Part shown: positions 49,551 to 59,122 of the stretch, in pieces
Numbering within the stretch: the first letter of the stretch is position 1
Layout of the letters: every line of letters begins with the position of its first letter
Assembly (NCBI RefSeq): GCF_008761635.1
Contig: NZ_CP044344.1
Coordinates: 1,054,001 to 1,118,000, forward strand
DNA length: 64,000 nucleotides
Reading direction: 5' to 3'
DNA from: Nocardioides cynanchi
GTDB taxonomy: Bacteria > Actinomycetota > Actinomycetes > Propionibacteriales > Nocardioidaceae
Made by a program: the position numbers and the translations under genes
Notes under the pieces: generated by a model
Databases searched by the model: none
Told to the model about the DNA's origin: nothing
What the model saw: the letters and a program-made list of their open reading frames with translations, nothing else

Positions 49551-50438
49551 GTGGACCAGGAGATGCTGGACCGGATCAGGACCGGTCGGGGCTTCATCGC
49601 CGCGCTCGACCAGAGCGGCGGCAGCACCCCCAAGGCGCTCGCGCTGTACGGCGTGCCGGAGTCCGCGTACTCGAGCGAGACCGAGATGTTCGACCTGATC
49701 CACGAGATGCGCACCCGGATCGTCACCAGCCCGGCCTTCACCGGCGAGCGGATCCTGGCCGCGATCCTGTTCGAGCAGACCATGGACCGCCAGATCGAGG
49801 GGCTCGGGTCCGCGGAGTACCTCTGGACGCGCAAGCACGTCGTCCCGTTCCTCAAGGTCGACAACGGGCTCGAGGACGAGGAGCACGGGGCCCAGGTGAT
49901 GAAGGCGATCCCCGAGCTCGCCGACCGTCTCGGCCGGGCCACCGAGCACGGCGTGTTCGGGACCAAGATGCGCTCGGTCATCCATGACCCGGACCCCACC
50001 GGCGTGGACGCGGTGGTCGCCCAGCAGTTCGAGATCGCGGGCACGATCCTGGCGGCCGGGCTGGTGCCGATCATCGAGCCCGAGGTCGACATCCACAGCT
50101 CCGCGAAGGCGGAGACGGAGGCCCTGCTCAAGGACGCCCTGCTGTCGCACCTCGACGGGCTCGGCGACGGGCAGGAGGTGATGCTCAAGCTGACCCTCCC
50201 CGAGCAGGACGGCTTCCACCACGACCTGCTCGAGCACCCGCGTGTCCTGCGGGTGGCCGCTCTCTCGGGCGGCTACTCCCGCGACGAGGCGGACGCGCGG
50301 CTGGCTCGCAACCCGGGCGTGATCGCCAGCTTCTCCCGGGCGCTGAGCGAGGGACTGACCGCGCAGCTGAGCGACTCGGAGTTCGACGCCGCGCTGGACG
50401 CCGCCATCGCCGCGATCTACGCAGCATCGACCACCTGA
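49551..50438 (+). CDS. Class I fructose-bisphosphate aldolase
   Basis: The 295-aa protein has the class I (Schiff-base) features: IAALDQSGGSTPKALALYG at the N-terminus, VVPFLKVDNGLEDE, EHGVFGTKMRSVI and VMLKLTLPEQDGF, where one of the lysines forms the imine. It interconverts fructose 1,6-bisphosphate and triose phosphates. GTG 49551 follows AAAGGA by six bases. It is a single gene closed by a large bidirectional hairpin. Confidence 0.92.
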   Translation: MDQEMLDRIRTGRGFIAALDQSGGSTPKALALYGVPESAYSSETEMFDLIHEMRTRIVTSPAFTGERILAAILFEQTMDRQIEGLGSAEYLWTRKHVVPFLKVDNGLEDEEHGAQVMKAIPELADRLGRATEHGVFGTKMRSVIHDPDPTGVDAVVAQQFEIAGTILAAGLVPIIEPEVDIHSSAKAETEALLKDALLSHLDGLGDGQEVMLKLTLPEQDGFHHDLLEHPRVLRVAALSGGYSRDEADARLARNPGVIASFSRALSEGLTAQLSDSEFDAALDAAIAAIYAASTT

Positions 50439-50494
50439 CGCCGACCTGAGCCGTGGCCCTGGACCGGCGGGGTCCACTGGCTCACACCGTCAGG
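50434..50494. terminator. Multi-arm bidirectional hairpin between aldolase and the DMGDH-like gene
   Basis: Nested arms CCTGACG/CGTCAGG, GAGCC/GGCTC and GGACC/GGTCC close on GGCGG. The outer stem contains the TGA of the aldolase gene paired with the TCA complement of the opposing stop. Confidence 0.7.
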
Positions 50495-52937
50495 CCAACG
50501 GGGCGCGCAGCGACACCCTGAGGCCGAGGCGCTCGCCGGCCAGGTCGACCTCCCACCTGGCCGCGGCCAGGTCGTCCTGACGGACCGGGCCGTCGGCACG
50601 CAGCAGTGCGAGGCCGACGCACGCACCGACGGTGGCGCCGTACGCCGTGCTGGTGACCTGGCCGGCCGGTGCACCGTCACGGAGCACCAGCTCGCCTCCC
50701 CAGAGCATCGCGTCGGGGTCGTCGCACACGAACGAGACGATCCGCCGGCGTGGGCCACCATCTGCCAGCCGGTCCCGGTGCGCCTCGAGCTCGGCCCGGC
50801 CGAGGAAGTCCTTATCGCCGGCGCCACGCCCGGCCACGGCGGTCGCGAACAGCAGCCCGGCCTCCACGGGGGTGAGGTCGGGGTTGAGCTCACGCGGGAA
50901 CGCGCGGTAGCCCTTCTCCAGCCGGAGCGACTCGATCGCGTGGTAGCCGCCGTCGACCAGCCCGAGGTCGGCACCGGACCGGTGCAGGGCGTCGTACACG
51001 GCACCGGCGTCGGAGACCAGCGTCAGCAGCTCCCAGCCGAGCTCGCCGACGTAGGTCATCCGGGTGGCCCGGGCGAAGGCGCCGGCCACCACCACCTCGT
51101 GGCTGGTGGCGAAGGGAAACCCCTCGTCCGACCAGTCGGTGACCGGGTCGACCCGGCTCATCAGGTCGCGGGCCCGCGGCCCCATCACCCCGAGCACGGC
51201 GTACTCGTCGGTGACGTCCTCCACCGTGACGTCGCGGTCCGCGAGATGCCGTCGCAGCCAGTCGAGGTCACGGACCGTGGTCGCCGAGCTGCTCACCATC
51301 ACGAAGGTGTCCGCTGCGGTGCGGGTGACGGTGAGGTCGGCCTCGTAGGTCGCGCGGGCGTTGAGCAGCGGCGTGTAGACACAGTGCCCGAGCGGGACCT
51401 CGACGTCGGCGGCGCACAGCCACTGGAGGCCGGCCAGGGCGTCCGGTCCGGAGACGACGTACTTGGAGAACGACGTCTGGTCGAAGACCGCGACGGCGGA
51501 GCGGCAGGCGACCTGCTCGGCCACGGAGGCGGCCAGCCACCAGGGCCTGCCCCAGGTGGACGGGGCGGGGGTCGCACCGAACACGTTGACCCGCTCCCAG
51601 CCCATCCGGGTGCCGAAGTGGGCGCCCTTGGCGACGAGCCGTTCGTGCAGCGGCGAGAGCCGCACTCCTCGGCCGGTCTCCGGCTCGCGGTCGGGCCACG
51701 GCACCGCGTAGTGGATGCCCAGGGTCTCCACGACCCGCTCGCGCAGCCACGCGTGGTCACCGGCGTACGGCGCGAAGCGGCGCAGGTCGACCGCGACCAT
51801 GTCGCTGGTCGGCTCGCCGGCGACGACCCACTCGGCCAGCGCGCGACCGGCGCCACCGGCCGAGGCGATGCCCACCGAGTTGAAGCCGGCGCCGACGAAG
51901 AAGCCGCGCAGCCCCGGTGCCTCGCCCATCAGGAACTGGTTGTCGGGCGTGAAGCTCTCGGGGCCGTTGTAGAACTTGCGGATCCCGGTCCGCTCGAGCG
52001 CGGGGACGCGGCGCACCGCCTCGTCCATGAGCACCGAGAAGTGGTCCCAGTCCTCGTCGAGCAGGGCGAACTCGAAGGGGTGCGGGATCTGGTCGGGCGA
52101 CACCCAGGGCTTGGCGTCCGGCTCGAAGCCGCCGACGACCAGGCCTCCGACCTCCTCCTTGAAGTAGGTCCAGCCGTCGGGGTCGCGCATGATCGGCAGG
52201 TCGGGCCGGGTCCCGTCGACGGAATCGGTGACCACGTAGAAGTGCTCGGCGGAGTGCAACGGAACGGTGACGCCGGCCAGGTCGCCGAGGGCCTTCGACC
52301 ACTGGCCGGCACAGATCACGACGACCTCGGCCTCCACCTCTCCCCGGTCGGTGCTGACGCCCGTCACCCGACGGCCGGCCGGGCCGTCCGCGAGGTCGAA
52401 TCCGGTGACCCGGACCCCCTCCACCACGGTCGCCCCGCCCTGGCGCGCCCCCTTGGCCAGCGACTGGGTGAGGTCGGTCGGGTTCACCTTGCCGTCGCCG
52501 GGCAGCCAGATCGCGCCGAGCAGGTCGTCGGTACACATCGGCGGCCAGAGCTCACCGGCCTCGTCGGCCGACAGCATCCGGCACTCGAGGTCGTACGCCG
52601 TCGCGTTGGCCGCGGTGCGACGCAGCTGGACCATCCGCTCCTCGGTCCGGGCGACGATCAGGCCGCCGACGTTGGCGTAGCCCGTGGCCAGCCCGGTCTC
52701 CGCCTCGAGCGACGCGTAGAGCTCGGCGGAGTACTGCACCAGCCGGGTCCCGGCCTCGCTCGCGCGCAGCGGCCCGACCAGCCCGGCCGCGTGCCACGTC
52801 GTACCACCGGAGAGGTGGCCCTGCTCCAGCAGCAGCACGTCGGTCCAGCCGAGCTTGGTCAGGTGGTACGCGGTGGAGCAGCCCACCACTCCCCCGCCGA
52901 CCACCACGACCCGGGCGCGGGACGGGAGCTCAACCAC
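50490..52937 (-). CDS. FAD-dependent amine oxidoreductase fused to a GcvT domain (dimethylglycine dehydrogenase-like)
   Basis: The 815-aa protein has an N-terminal DAO domain with the FAD motif VVVVGGGVVGCSTAYHL and the flavin-attachment region SGGTTWHAAGL (the His after Trp is the usual covalent site). FAO_M, GCV_T (MGWERVNVFG, LGVMGPRARDL, GELGWELL) and GCV_T_C domains follow. This layout oxidises an N-methyl amine and passes the C1 unit to tetrahydrofolate. Dimethylglycine, sarcosine and methylaminobutyrate oxidases share it, so the substrate is open. It overlaps the kinase-like gene by 8 bases. Confidence 0.9.
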   Translation of the reverse strand: MVELPSRARVVVVGGGVVGCSTAYHLTKLGWTDVLLLEQGHLSGGTTWHAAGLVGPLRASEAGTRLVQYSAELYASLEAETGLATGYANVGGLIVARTEERMVQLRRTAANATAYDLECRMLSADEAGELWPPMCTDDLLGAIWLPGDGKVNPTDLTQSLAKGARQGGATVVEGVRVTGFDLADGPAGRRVTGVSTDRGEVEAEVVVICAGQWSKALGDLAGVTVPLHSAEHFYVVTDSVDGTRPDLPIMRDPDGWTYFKEEVGGLVVGGFEPDAKPWVSPDQIPHPFEFALLDEDWDHFSVLMDEAVRRVPALERTGIRKFYNGPESFTPDNQFLMGEAPGLRGFFVGAGFNSVGIASAGGAGRALAEWVVAGEPTSDMVAVDLRRFAPYAGDHAWLRERVVETLGIHYAVPWPDREPETGRGVRLSPLHERLVAKGAHFGTRMGWERVNVFGATPAPSTWGRPWWLAASVAEQVACRSAVAVFDQTSFSKYVVSGPDALAGLQWLCAADVEVPLGHCVYTPLLNARATYEADLTVTRTAADTFVMVSSSATTVRDLDWLRRHLADRDVTVEDVTDEYAVLGVMGPRARDLMSRVDPVTDWSDEGFPFATSHEVVVAGAFARATRMTYVGELGWELLTLVSDAGAVYDALHRSGADLGLVDGGYHAIESLRLEKGYRAFPRELNPDLTPVEAGLLFATAVAGRGAGDKDFLGRAELEAHRDRLADGGPRRRIVSFVCDDPDAMLWGGELVLRDGAPAGQVTSTAYGATVGACVGLALLRADGPVRQDDLAAARWEVDLAGERLGLRVSLRAPLA

Positions 52938-53829
52938 CGGCGGACACCTGCTCGAGGAGACGCGGCAGCTCCGGCGAGGTGAAGGTGCGGGCGGCCTTCT
53001 CGAACCGGTGCATCCCCCAGCCGTGGAAGTCGAAGTCGAGGGCGCTCGAGCCGGCCTGGATGAAGCCCCAGAGGGACCAGCCGTACTCGCTGCACAGCGC
53101 CTGGAGCCGCACCCGGGCGAGCAGCCGGGGGTCGTCGCGCCCGGCGTAGGCGGCCGTCCAGGCCCGCGTCAGGTCGGCGTCGAACTCGCACTCGGTGGCG
53201 GTGTTGCCGAGCTCGAAGCACGGGTCGTTGTTGCCGGAGTAGTCGTAGTCGATCAGCCAGACCCGCGCCCCGTCGTCGATGAAGTTGCCGGCCAGAAGGT
53301 CGTTGTTGCACGGCACCGTCGCCCCGGCCGTGGCGGTCATGACGCGACGGACGTCGGCCCAGGCCGGAGCATGGTCGTCGTACGACGCCGGGAGCGGGAA
53401 GCCGTGCTCGGCGACCACCTGGCGGTAGCGCTCCTGCCGGGCGAACATGTCGAAGTCGTTGACGAACCGCGGCGCCGCATGCAGCCGACGTACGGCGTCG
53501 GCCGCGCGGTCCAGCACGGCAGGTTCGGCGAAGTCGGACTCCACGAGCGTGCGCCCGGGCAGGAACTCCAGCACCGTCGTCCCGAGCTCGGGTCGATGCT
53601 CCAGGACACCGGCGCCGACCCCGGCCTGCGCCGCGATCAGGGTGTTGGCGTGCTCGGCCTCCTGGTCGATGGCCAGCAGCCCGGCGTCGCTGCGCACGAT
53701 CCGGACCACGACCTCGCGGTCGTCGAGGGTGACCCGGAGGTTGAGGTTGGTCAGGCCGCCGGGCAGCTCGGTGACCTGCCTCGACCGCCCCGCCAGGACG
53801 GCGAGGCGGTCGAGGTCGGAGTCGTTCAG
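52930..53829 (-). CDS. Choline-kinase/aminoglycoside-phosphotransferase-family protein, CTG start
   Basis: A 299-aa APH-fold kinase: ELPGGLTNLNLRV (nucleotide loop), catalytic VPCNNDLLAGNF and metal-binding VWLIDYDYSGNNDPCFELG, closest in style to choline/ethanolamine kinases (LicA type). No ATG, GTG or TTG lies near the N-terminus in frame; the first GTG would delete the ATP loop. CTG 53829, two bases after the permease stop and behind GAGAGATAG, is the likely start, coupled to the permease. It probably phosphorylates an amino alcohol. Confidence 0.85.
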   Translation of the reverse strand: MNDSDLDRLAVLAGRSRQVTELPGGLTNLNLRVTLDDREVVVRIVRSDAGLLAIDQEAEHANTLIAAQAGVGAGVLEHRPELGTTVLEFLPGRTLVESDFAEPAVLDRAADAVRRLHAAPRFVNDFDMFARQERYRQVVAEHGFPLPASYDDHAPAWADVRRVMTATAGATVPCNNDLLAGNFIDDGARVWLIDYDYSGNNDPCFELGNTATECEFDADLTRAWTAAYAGRDDPRLLARVRLQALCSEYGWSLWGFIQAGSSALDFDFHGWGMHRFEKAARTFTSPELPRLLEQVSAGG

Positions 53830-53831
53830 GA

Positions 53832-55427
53832 CTATCTCTCGTCGAAGGCGGCGACGACGTCCGGGTCGATCGTGTGCTTCGGACCGGTGAACCAGTGCTT
53901 CACCGACACCTCCCAGTAGATGGTCAGGAGGATCAGCGCGACCGGGACCACGATGATCGCGTAGTTGACGTACTTCCACGCGAAGCCGTCGTTCCACCAG
54001 ATCCCGACACTCGCCGTGGGCAGCAGACCGACGATCGACATGACCACGATCTCCACGACGGCGATCGGGTTCATCCACTTGTACTTGTTGCCGTTGTTCC
54101 AGGCCCCGACCTGGAAGCTGTCACCGAGCTTCCAGCGCAGGTAGATCGGAATCCCGAAGGCCAGGTACAGCCCGATGACGCCGATCGAGACGACCGCGAA
54201 GAACGCGATCGGGACCGGGGCTCCGCCGATGTCGACCTTGATCAGCGCCGGCAGAGTCAGGATCAGGGCGATGATCGCCGCGGCGATCACGGCGTTGGAC
54301 GGCACCCGGCTCGTGTTCAGCTTGGCGAAGTGCTTGGCGCCGGGCATGGCGCCGTCCCGGCTGAAGGCGAAGAACATCCGGCTGGTGCTGGTCATGCACG
54401 CCACCGTGCAGAAGAACTGCCCGGCGGCCGAGATGGCCACGACCAGACCTGCCACGTGGGGCGTCAGCGACTGGCTGAAGATCACGAACACGCTGCCACC
54501 CCCTGCCGTCACGCCGTTCTTGTCCTGGACCGCGAACAGGAACGAGAGCAGCAGGATCCAGCCCCCGATGCCGGAGTACAGGATCGACTGCCAGATCCCC
54601 TTGGCGGCACCGGTCGACGCGGACTGCGTCTCCTCCGAGAGGTGGGCGGAGGCGTCGTACCCGGTGATCGTGTACTGGGTGAGGATGCCGGAGAGCGGCA
54701 GGATGTAGAGGAAGAACCCGATCCCGCTGGTCTTCCCCCCGAACAGCCCGGTGTTGTTCACGCTGCCGGTGAAGACGTCGTGCACCGAGGCGTGGCTGGC
54801 GCCGTCCTTGAGGAGGAACCACAGGATCAGCACGATCAACGCCGCACCGATCACGTGCCACCACACCGAGATGTTGTTGAGCACGGCGAGCAGGTGGCTG
54901 GAGAAGATGTTGACCAACGCCGCCAGGCCCAGGATGATCACGAACTCGATGAACACCCGGGTCAGTGAGTAGTTCCCCGCCCACGACGAGCTGAACAGTC
55001 CGAGGGTGGCGTCGAAGAACGTCGCGCAGCCGTAGGCCACCGAGGCCACGATCGCGACCAGCCCGATCAGGTTCAGCCAGCCGGTGTAGAAGCCGGCCTT
55101 CGGGCCGCCCAGCTTGGAGGCCCACCAGTAGATGCCGCCCGACGTCGGGTACGCCGACACCAGCTCGGACATGCACATGCCGATGATCAGGATGAACACC
55201 GTGAGGATCGGCCAGCCCCAGGCGATGGCGGCCGGGCCGCCGTTGTTCCAGCCGAGCGCGAAGCTGGTGAAACAGCCCGCCAGGATGGAGATGATCGAGA
55301 AGGAGATGGCGAAGTTGGAGAACCCCGACCAGGAGCGGTGGAGCTCTTGGCTGTACCCGAGTCGTGCCAGTTGTTTCTCGTCGTCGCTGAGCTCGTGATA
55401 GGCGACGGGTTCGTGCGATTCGGGCAT
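53832..55427 (-). CDS. APC-family amino acid/choline-type permease
   Basis: A 531-aa, 12-helix transporter of the amino acid/choline transporter subgroup (LGYSQELHRSWSGFSNFAIS at the N-terminus, SAYPTSGGIYWWASKLGG, GYDASAHLSEETQSAS). Members import GABA, choline or ethanolamine. It heads the leftward operon of the amine cluster and is divergent from the GntR regulator. Confidence 0.92.
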   Translation of the reverse strand: MPESHEPVAYHELSDDEKQLARLGYSQELHRSWSGFSNFAISFSIISILAGCFTSFALGWNNGGPAAIAWGWPILTVFILIIGMCMSELVSAYPTSGGIYWWASKLGGPKAGFYTGWLNLIGLVAIVASVAYGCATFFDATLGLFSSSWAGNYSLTRVFIEFVIILGLAALVNIFSSHLLAVLNNISVWWHVIGAALIVLILWFLLKDGASHASVHDVFTGSVNNTGLFGGKTSGIGFFLYILPLSGILTQYTITGYDASAHLSEETQSASTGAAKGIWQSILYSGIGGWILLLSFLFAVQDKNGVTAGGGSVFVIFSQSLTPHVAGLVVAISAAGQFFCTVACMTSTSRMFFAFSRDGAMPGAKHFAKLNTSRVPSNAVIAAAIIALILTLPALIKVDIGGAPVPIAFFAVVSIGVIGLYLAFGIPIYLRWKLGDSFQVGAWNNGNKYKWMNPIAVVEIVVMSIVGLLPTASVGIWWNDGFAWKYVNYAIIVVPVALILLTIYWEVSVKHWFTGPKHTIDPDVVAAFDER

Positions 55428-55527
55428 CGGTGCACCCTTTCAGAAGCGGAACCGGTTGGCCGGAGGCTAGACCCGTTCCGATTCCGTAGTCCATAGCAAC
55501 ACGTTAATTCGGTATGAAGCCAGACCA

Positions 55528-55555
55528 TTGACACGTGGCCGGTCGGTGCCAGACT
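55528..55555 (+). promoter_or_regulatory. Consensus leaderless promoter of the GntR regulator gene
   Basis: TTGACA (55528-55533), a 16-bp spacer and CAGACT (55550-55555) are followed by 6 bp and GTG 55562. It is the clearest -35/-10 pair in the window. Confidence 0.65.
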
Positions 55556-55561
55556 GACCCC

Positions 55562-56296
55562 GTGACCGCCCAGCCGCTCCCGCATCTCACGGAGTCCGTG
55601 CTGCGTCCGGTGCGCGGTCACCACGTCTTCGAGGCCTGCGTCGAGCAGGTGGCGACCGCGATCCGCCTGGGGGTCTACCCCCTCGGCACCAGCCTGCCGC
55701 CGGAGCGTGAGCTCTCCGAGCGGCTCGAGGTCTCGCGGGCCACCGTGCGCGAGGCCATCGCCGCGTTGCGGGCCGCGGGGCTGGTCGAGACCAGGCGCGG
55801 CCGCGGCGGCGGGACCGTCGTCACCATGAAGCCCCAGGGCCCCTCGGCCCGCACCGCGGACAACACCACGGCCGCCCAGCGGGCGGACTGGCTGGACGCG
55901 CTCGCCTACCGGCGCATCGTCGAGCCGGGCGCCGCCGCGATGGCCGCGGCTGCGGACCTCGACGACACGGCCCGGGCCACCCTCGAGGCGGCGCACCAAG
56001 CCGTCGCCAAGGCCACCAGCCGGGCCCGGCACCGCCAGGCCGACTCCCGCTTCCATCTCACCGTCGCGTCGCTGTCGGGGTCGGCGAGGGTGGTCGAGGC
56101 GGTCACGTCGGTCCAGGCCAGCCTGCACCAGATGCTCAGCGCGATCCCGGTGCTGGAGGCCAACATCTCCCACTCGGACACCCAGCACGCGACGCTGACC
56201 CGCGCCGTACTCGCAGGAGACGCCGACCGGGCCCGCCGGGTGATGGAAGAACACTGCGACGACACCGCCGCGCTGCTGCGCGGGCTGCTGGCCTAG
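55562..56296 (+). CDS. FadR-subfamily GntR regulator (FCD domain)
   Basis: Residues about 20-85 form the GntR winged helix (LPPERELSERLEVSRATVRE, GLVETRRGRGGGTVV), and the C-terminal FCD ligand domain follows with metal-binding Asp/His positions (ADSRFHLTVASLSGS). The 244-aa protein lies at the divergence point of the permease and ligase operons and probably represses both in the absence of the amine substrate. GTG 55562 is set by the leaderless promoter; an upstream in-frame start would overlap the -35 box. Confidence 0.9.
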   Translation: MTAQPLPHLTESVLRPVRGHHVFEACVEQVATAIRLGVYPLGTSLPPERELSERLEVSRATVREAIAALRAAGLVETRRGRGGGTVVTMKPQGPSARTADNTTAAQRADWLDALAYRRIVEPGAAAMAAAADLDDTARATLEAAHQAVAKATSRARHRQADSRFHLTVASLSGSARVVEAVTSVQASLHQMLSAIPVLEANISHSDTQHATLTRAVLAGDADRARRVMEEHCDDTAALLRGLLA

Positions 56297-56315
56297 GCCG
56301 ACGACGAGGAGACCC

Positions 56316-57674
56316 ATGCCACCCAACGATCGCTACCTCACCCTGGACGACCTCCGGAGCCGGATCGACCGGGGCGAGATCGACACCGTGGTGCTCGCCT
56401 TCACCGACATGCAGGGACGCCTGCAGGGGAAGCGCCTGCACGCGCGCTACTTCCTCGACGTCGCGCTCGAGTCGGGAACCGAGGGCTGCAACTACCTGCT
56501 CGCGGTCGACATCGACATGAACACCGTCGGCGGCTACGCCATCTCCTCCTGGGAGAGGGGCTACGGAGACATGGAGTTCGTCCCGGACTACGACACGATC
56601 CGCCTGCTCCCCCACCTGCCGGCCAGCGCGCTCGTGCAGTGCGACCTGGTCTGGCTCGACCACGCGCCGGTTCCGCAGTCGCCACGCACCATCCTGCGGA
56701 CCCAGCTGGACCGGGTGGCGGAGAGGGGGATGGTGGCGCTGGCCGGTACCGAGCTGGAGTTCATCGCCTTCGACACGCCGTACGAGCAGGCCCACGACCT
56801 GCGCTGGCGCGACCTCACTCCCGTCAACCAGTACAACGTCGACTACTCGATCCTCGGCACCACCCGCGTCGAGCCCCTGCTGCGCGACCTGCGCAACCAC
56901 ATGTACGCCGCCGGCCTCGACGTCGAGGGCGCCAAGGGCGAGTGCAACTTCGGCCAGCACGAGGTCGGCTTCCTGTACGCCGACGCCATGGTCACCGCCG
57001 ACAACCACTCGGTCTACAAGACGATGGCCAAGGAGATCGCCGCCCAGCACGGACAGTCGCTGACCTTCATGGCGAAGTACGACCAGCGCGAGGGCAACTC
57101 CTGCCACATCCACCTGTCCTTGCGGGGCGAGGACGGCACGGTCGTGTTCTGGGACGAGGACGGGCGATCCGCGCTCTACGACCAGTTCATCGCCGGGGTG
57201 CTGTCCACGATGCACGACTTCACGCTGCTCTACGCGCCGAACGTCAACTCCTACAAGCGGTTCGCGGCCGGCTCGTTCGCCCCGACCGCGATCGCGTGGG
57301 GCCTCGACAACCGCACCTGTGCCGTCCGCCTCGTGGGCCACGGACCCAGCGCACGCATGGAGAACCGGCTGCCGGGTGGCGACGTGAACCCCTATCTCGC
57401 GCTGGCCGCCATGCTCGCCGGCGGACTGCACGGCATCGAGCAGGAGCTGGACCTCGAGGACGAGCTGGTCGGCAACGCCTACGCCTCAGACAAGGAGCAC
57501 GTGCCGCACACCCTCCGCGCGGCCCGCGACGCCTTCTCGGGCTCCGCCCTGGCCCGCGCGGCGTTCGGCGACGACGTCGTCGAGCACTACACCAACATGG
57601 CCGACGTCGAGCTGGCCGCCTTCGAGTCGGCGGTGACCGACTGGGAGCTCGCCCGCGGCTTCGAGCGGATGTGA
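56316..57674 (+). CDS. Glutamine synthetase-family gamma-glutamyl-amine ligase (GlnA4/PuuA-like)
   Basis: The 452-aa protein has GS beta-grasp and catalytic domains: FTDMQGRLQGKRL at the start, AGTELEFIAFD (Glu metal site), GECNFGQHEVGF, HIHLSLRGEDG and the Arg-rich RLVGHGPSARMENRLPGGDVNPYL. The glutamine synthetase sequence is diverged in the ammonium-site region, as in PuuA and GlnA4. Neighbours (permease, aldehyde dehydrogenase, glutamyl hydrolase) point to gamma-glutamylation of an amine such as ethanolamine or a diamine. From memory, Streptomyces glnA4 lies in a comparable cluster. Confidence 0.88.
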   Translation: MPPNDRYLTLDDLRSRIDRGEIDTVVLAFTDMQGRLQGKRLHARYFLDVALESGTEGCNYLLAVDIDMNTVGGYAISSWERGYGDMEFVPDYDTIRLLPHLPASALVQCDLVWLDHAPVPQSPRTILRTQLDRVAERGMVALAGTELEFIAFDTPYEQAHDLRWRDLTPVNQYNVDYSILGTTRVEPLLRDLRNHMYAAGLDVEGAKGECNFGQHEVGFLYADAMVTADNHSVYKTMAKEIAAQHGQSLTFMAKYDQREGNSCHIHLSLRGEDGTVVFWDEDGRSALYDQFIAGVLSTMHDFTLLYAPNVNSYKRFAAGSFAPTAIAWGLDNRTCAVRLVGHGPSARMENRLPGGDVNPYLALAAMLAGGLHGIEQELDLEDELVGNAYASDKEHVPHTLRAARDAFSGSALARAAFGDDVVEHYTNMADVELAAFESAVTDWELARGFERM

Positions 57675-57678
57675 CGCG

Positions 57679-59031
57679 ATGACGACGACCCTGATCAACC
57701 CCGTGACCGCCGAGGCGTTCACCGAGGTCCCGTCGGCCACCGAGGCCGAGACCGACGCCGCTATCGAGCGCGCCCACGAGGCCTTCCTCGGCTGGCGGGC
57801 GCTCGCCCCCGGCGAGCGGGCGCGCCTGCTCCGCGCCTTCGCGGCCGTCGTCGACGCGCACAACGAGGAGCTCGCGCAGCTCGAGGTGACCAACGCCGGG
57901 CACACGATCGGCAACGCGCGCTGGGAGGCGGGCAACGTCCGGGACTGCCTGAACTACTACTCCGCCGCACCCGAGCGGCTGTTCGGGCGGCAGATCCCGG
58001 TGCCCGGCGGTGTCGACCTCACCTTCCACGAGCCGCTGGGCGTGGTGGGCGTGATCGTGCCCTGGAACTTCCCGATGCCGATCGCCGGCTGGGGCTTCGC
58101 CCCGGCGCTGGCGGCCGGCAACGCGGTGGTGCTGAAGCCGGCCGAGATCACGCCCCTGACCGCGATCCGGATCGGCGAGCTCGCGCTGGAGGCCGGTCTG
58201 CCAGCCGGCGTGCTGACCGTCATCCCCGGCAAGGGCTCGGTCGTCGGACAGCGCTTCGTCACCCACCCGCTGGTGCGGAAGGTCTGCTTCACCGGGTCGA
58301 CCGAGGTGGGCAGGCAGATCATGGCCGGCTGCGCCGACCAGGTGAAGAAGGTGACCCTGGAGCTCGGGGGCAAGAGCGCCAACATCGTCTTCGCAGACAC
58401 CGACGTGGCCGCGGCCGCCGCCAGCGCGCCGTACGCCGTCTTCGACAACGCCGGGCAGGACTGCTGCGCGCGCTCGCGCATCCTGGTCGAGCGGACGGCG
58501 TACGACGAGTTCGTCGGCCGACTGGAGACCGCGGTGCAAGCGCTGCGGGTCAAGGACCCGGCCGCCGAGGACAGTGAGATGGGGCCGATGGTCTCTGCGG
58601 GGCAGCGCGCGTCGGTGCAGCGCTACCTCGACGGGGCGACCGTCGCGTTCTCCGGGTCCGCACCGGAGGGGCCGGGCTGGTGGCTGCCGCCGATGGTGGT
58701 CGAGTCGCACGACACCGCCGAGCCGATCTGGCGCGAGGAGGTGTTCGGGCCGGTCGTGGCGGTGATGCCCTTCGACGACGAGGAGCACGCGGTCGCCCTG
58801 GCCAACGACAGCGACTACGGGCTGTCCGGCTCGATCTTCACCGCCGACCTCGGGCGCGGGCTGCGGGTGGCACGGGGCGTCGAAGCCGGCAACCTCAGCG
58901 TGAACTCGCACTCCAGCGTGCGCTACTGGACACCCTTCGGCGGCTACAAGCAGTCGGGTCTGGGCCGCGAGCTCGGCCCGGACGCGCCGTTCGCCTTCAC
59001 CGAGGAGAAGAACGTCTTCATCGCCCACTAG
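57679..59031 (+). CDS. NAD(P)-dependent aldehyde dehydrogenase
   Basis: A 450-aa enzyme with catalytic motifs VPWNFPMPIAGWGF, VTLELGGKSANIVF (Glu) and FDNAGQDCCARSRILV (nucleophilic Cys in a Cys-Cys pair). It starts 4 bases after the ligase stop. In the inferred pathway it would oxidise a gamma-glutamyl-amino-aldehyde to the acid. Slightly shorter than the 480-500 aa common in the family; the N-terminus begins directly at INPVTAEAF. Confidence 0.92.
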   Translation: MTTTLINPVTAEAFTEVPSATEAETDAAIERAHEAFLGWRALAPGERARLLRAFAAVVDAHNEELAQLEVTNAGHTIGNARWEAGNVRDCLNYYSAAPERLFGRQIPVPGGVDLTFHEPLGVVGVIVPWNFPMPIAGWGFAPALAAGNAVVLKPAEITPLTAIRIGELALEAGLPAGVLTVIPGKGSVVGQRFVTHPLVRKVCFTGSTEVGRQIMAGCADQVKKVTLELGGKSANIVFADTDVAAAAASAPYAVFDNAGQDCCARSRILVERTAYDEFVGRLETAVQALRVKDPAAEDSEMGPMVSAGQRASVQRYLDGATVAFSGSAPEGPGWWLPPMVVESHDTAEPIWREEVFGPVVAVMPFDDEEHAVALANDSDYGLSGSIFTADLGRGLRVARGVEAGNLSVNSHSSVRYWTPFGGYKQSGLGRELGPDAPFAFTEEKNVFIAH

Positions 59032-59063
59032 GTCCCGGTGGTCGACCATCAGTCGTCGAGGCC

Positions 59064-59092
59064 CCTCGGTGGTCGAGCGAAGTCGAGACCAC
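59064..59092. repeat. R2 repeat, copy d
   Basis: Identical over 29 bases to copy c (44744). It lies between the aldehyde dehydrogenase and SDR genes, inside an otherwise compact operon, and is preceded by a partial copy (GGTGGTCGACCATC from 59038). Confidence 0.8.
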
Positions 59093-59122
59093 ACCACAAC
59101 CAGCGAAACGGAAGGACTCTCC

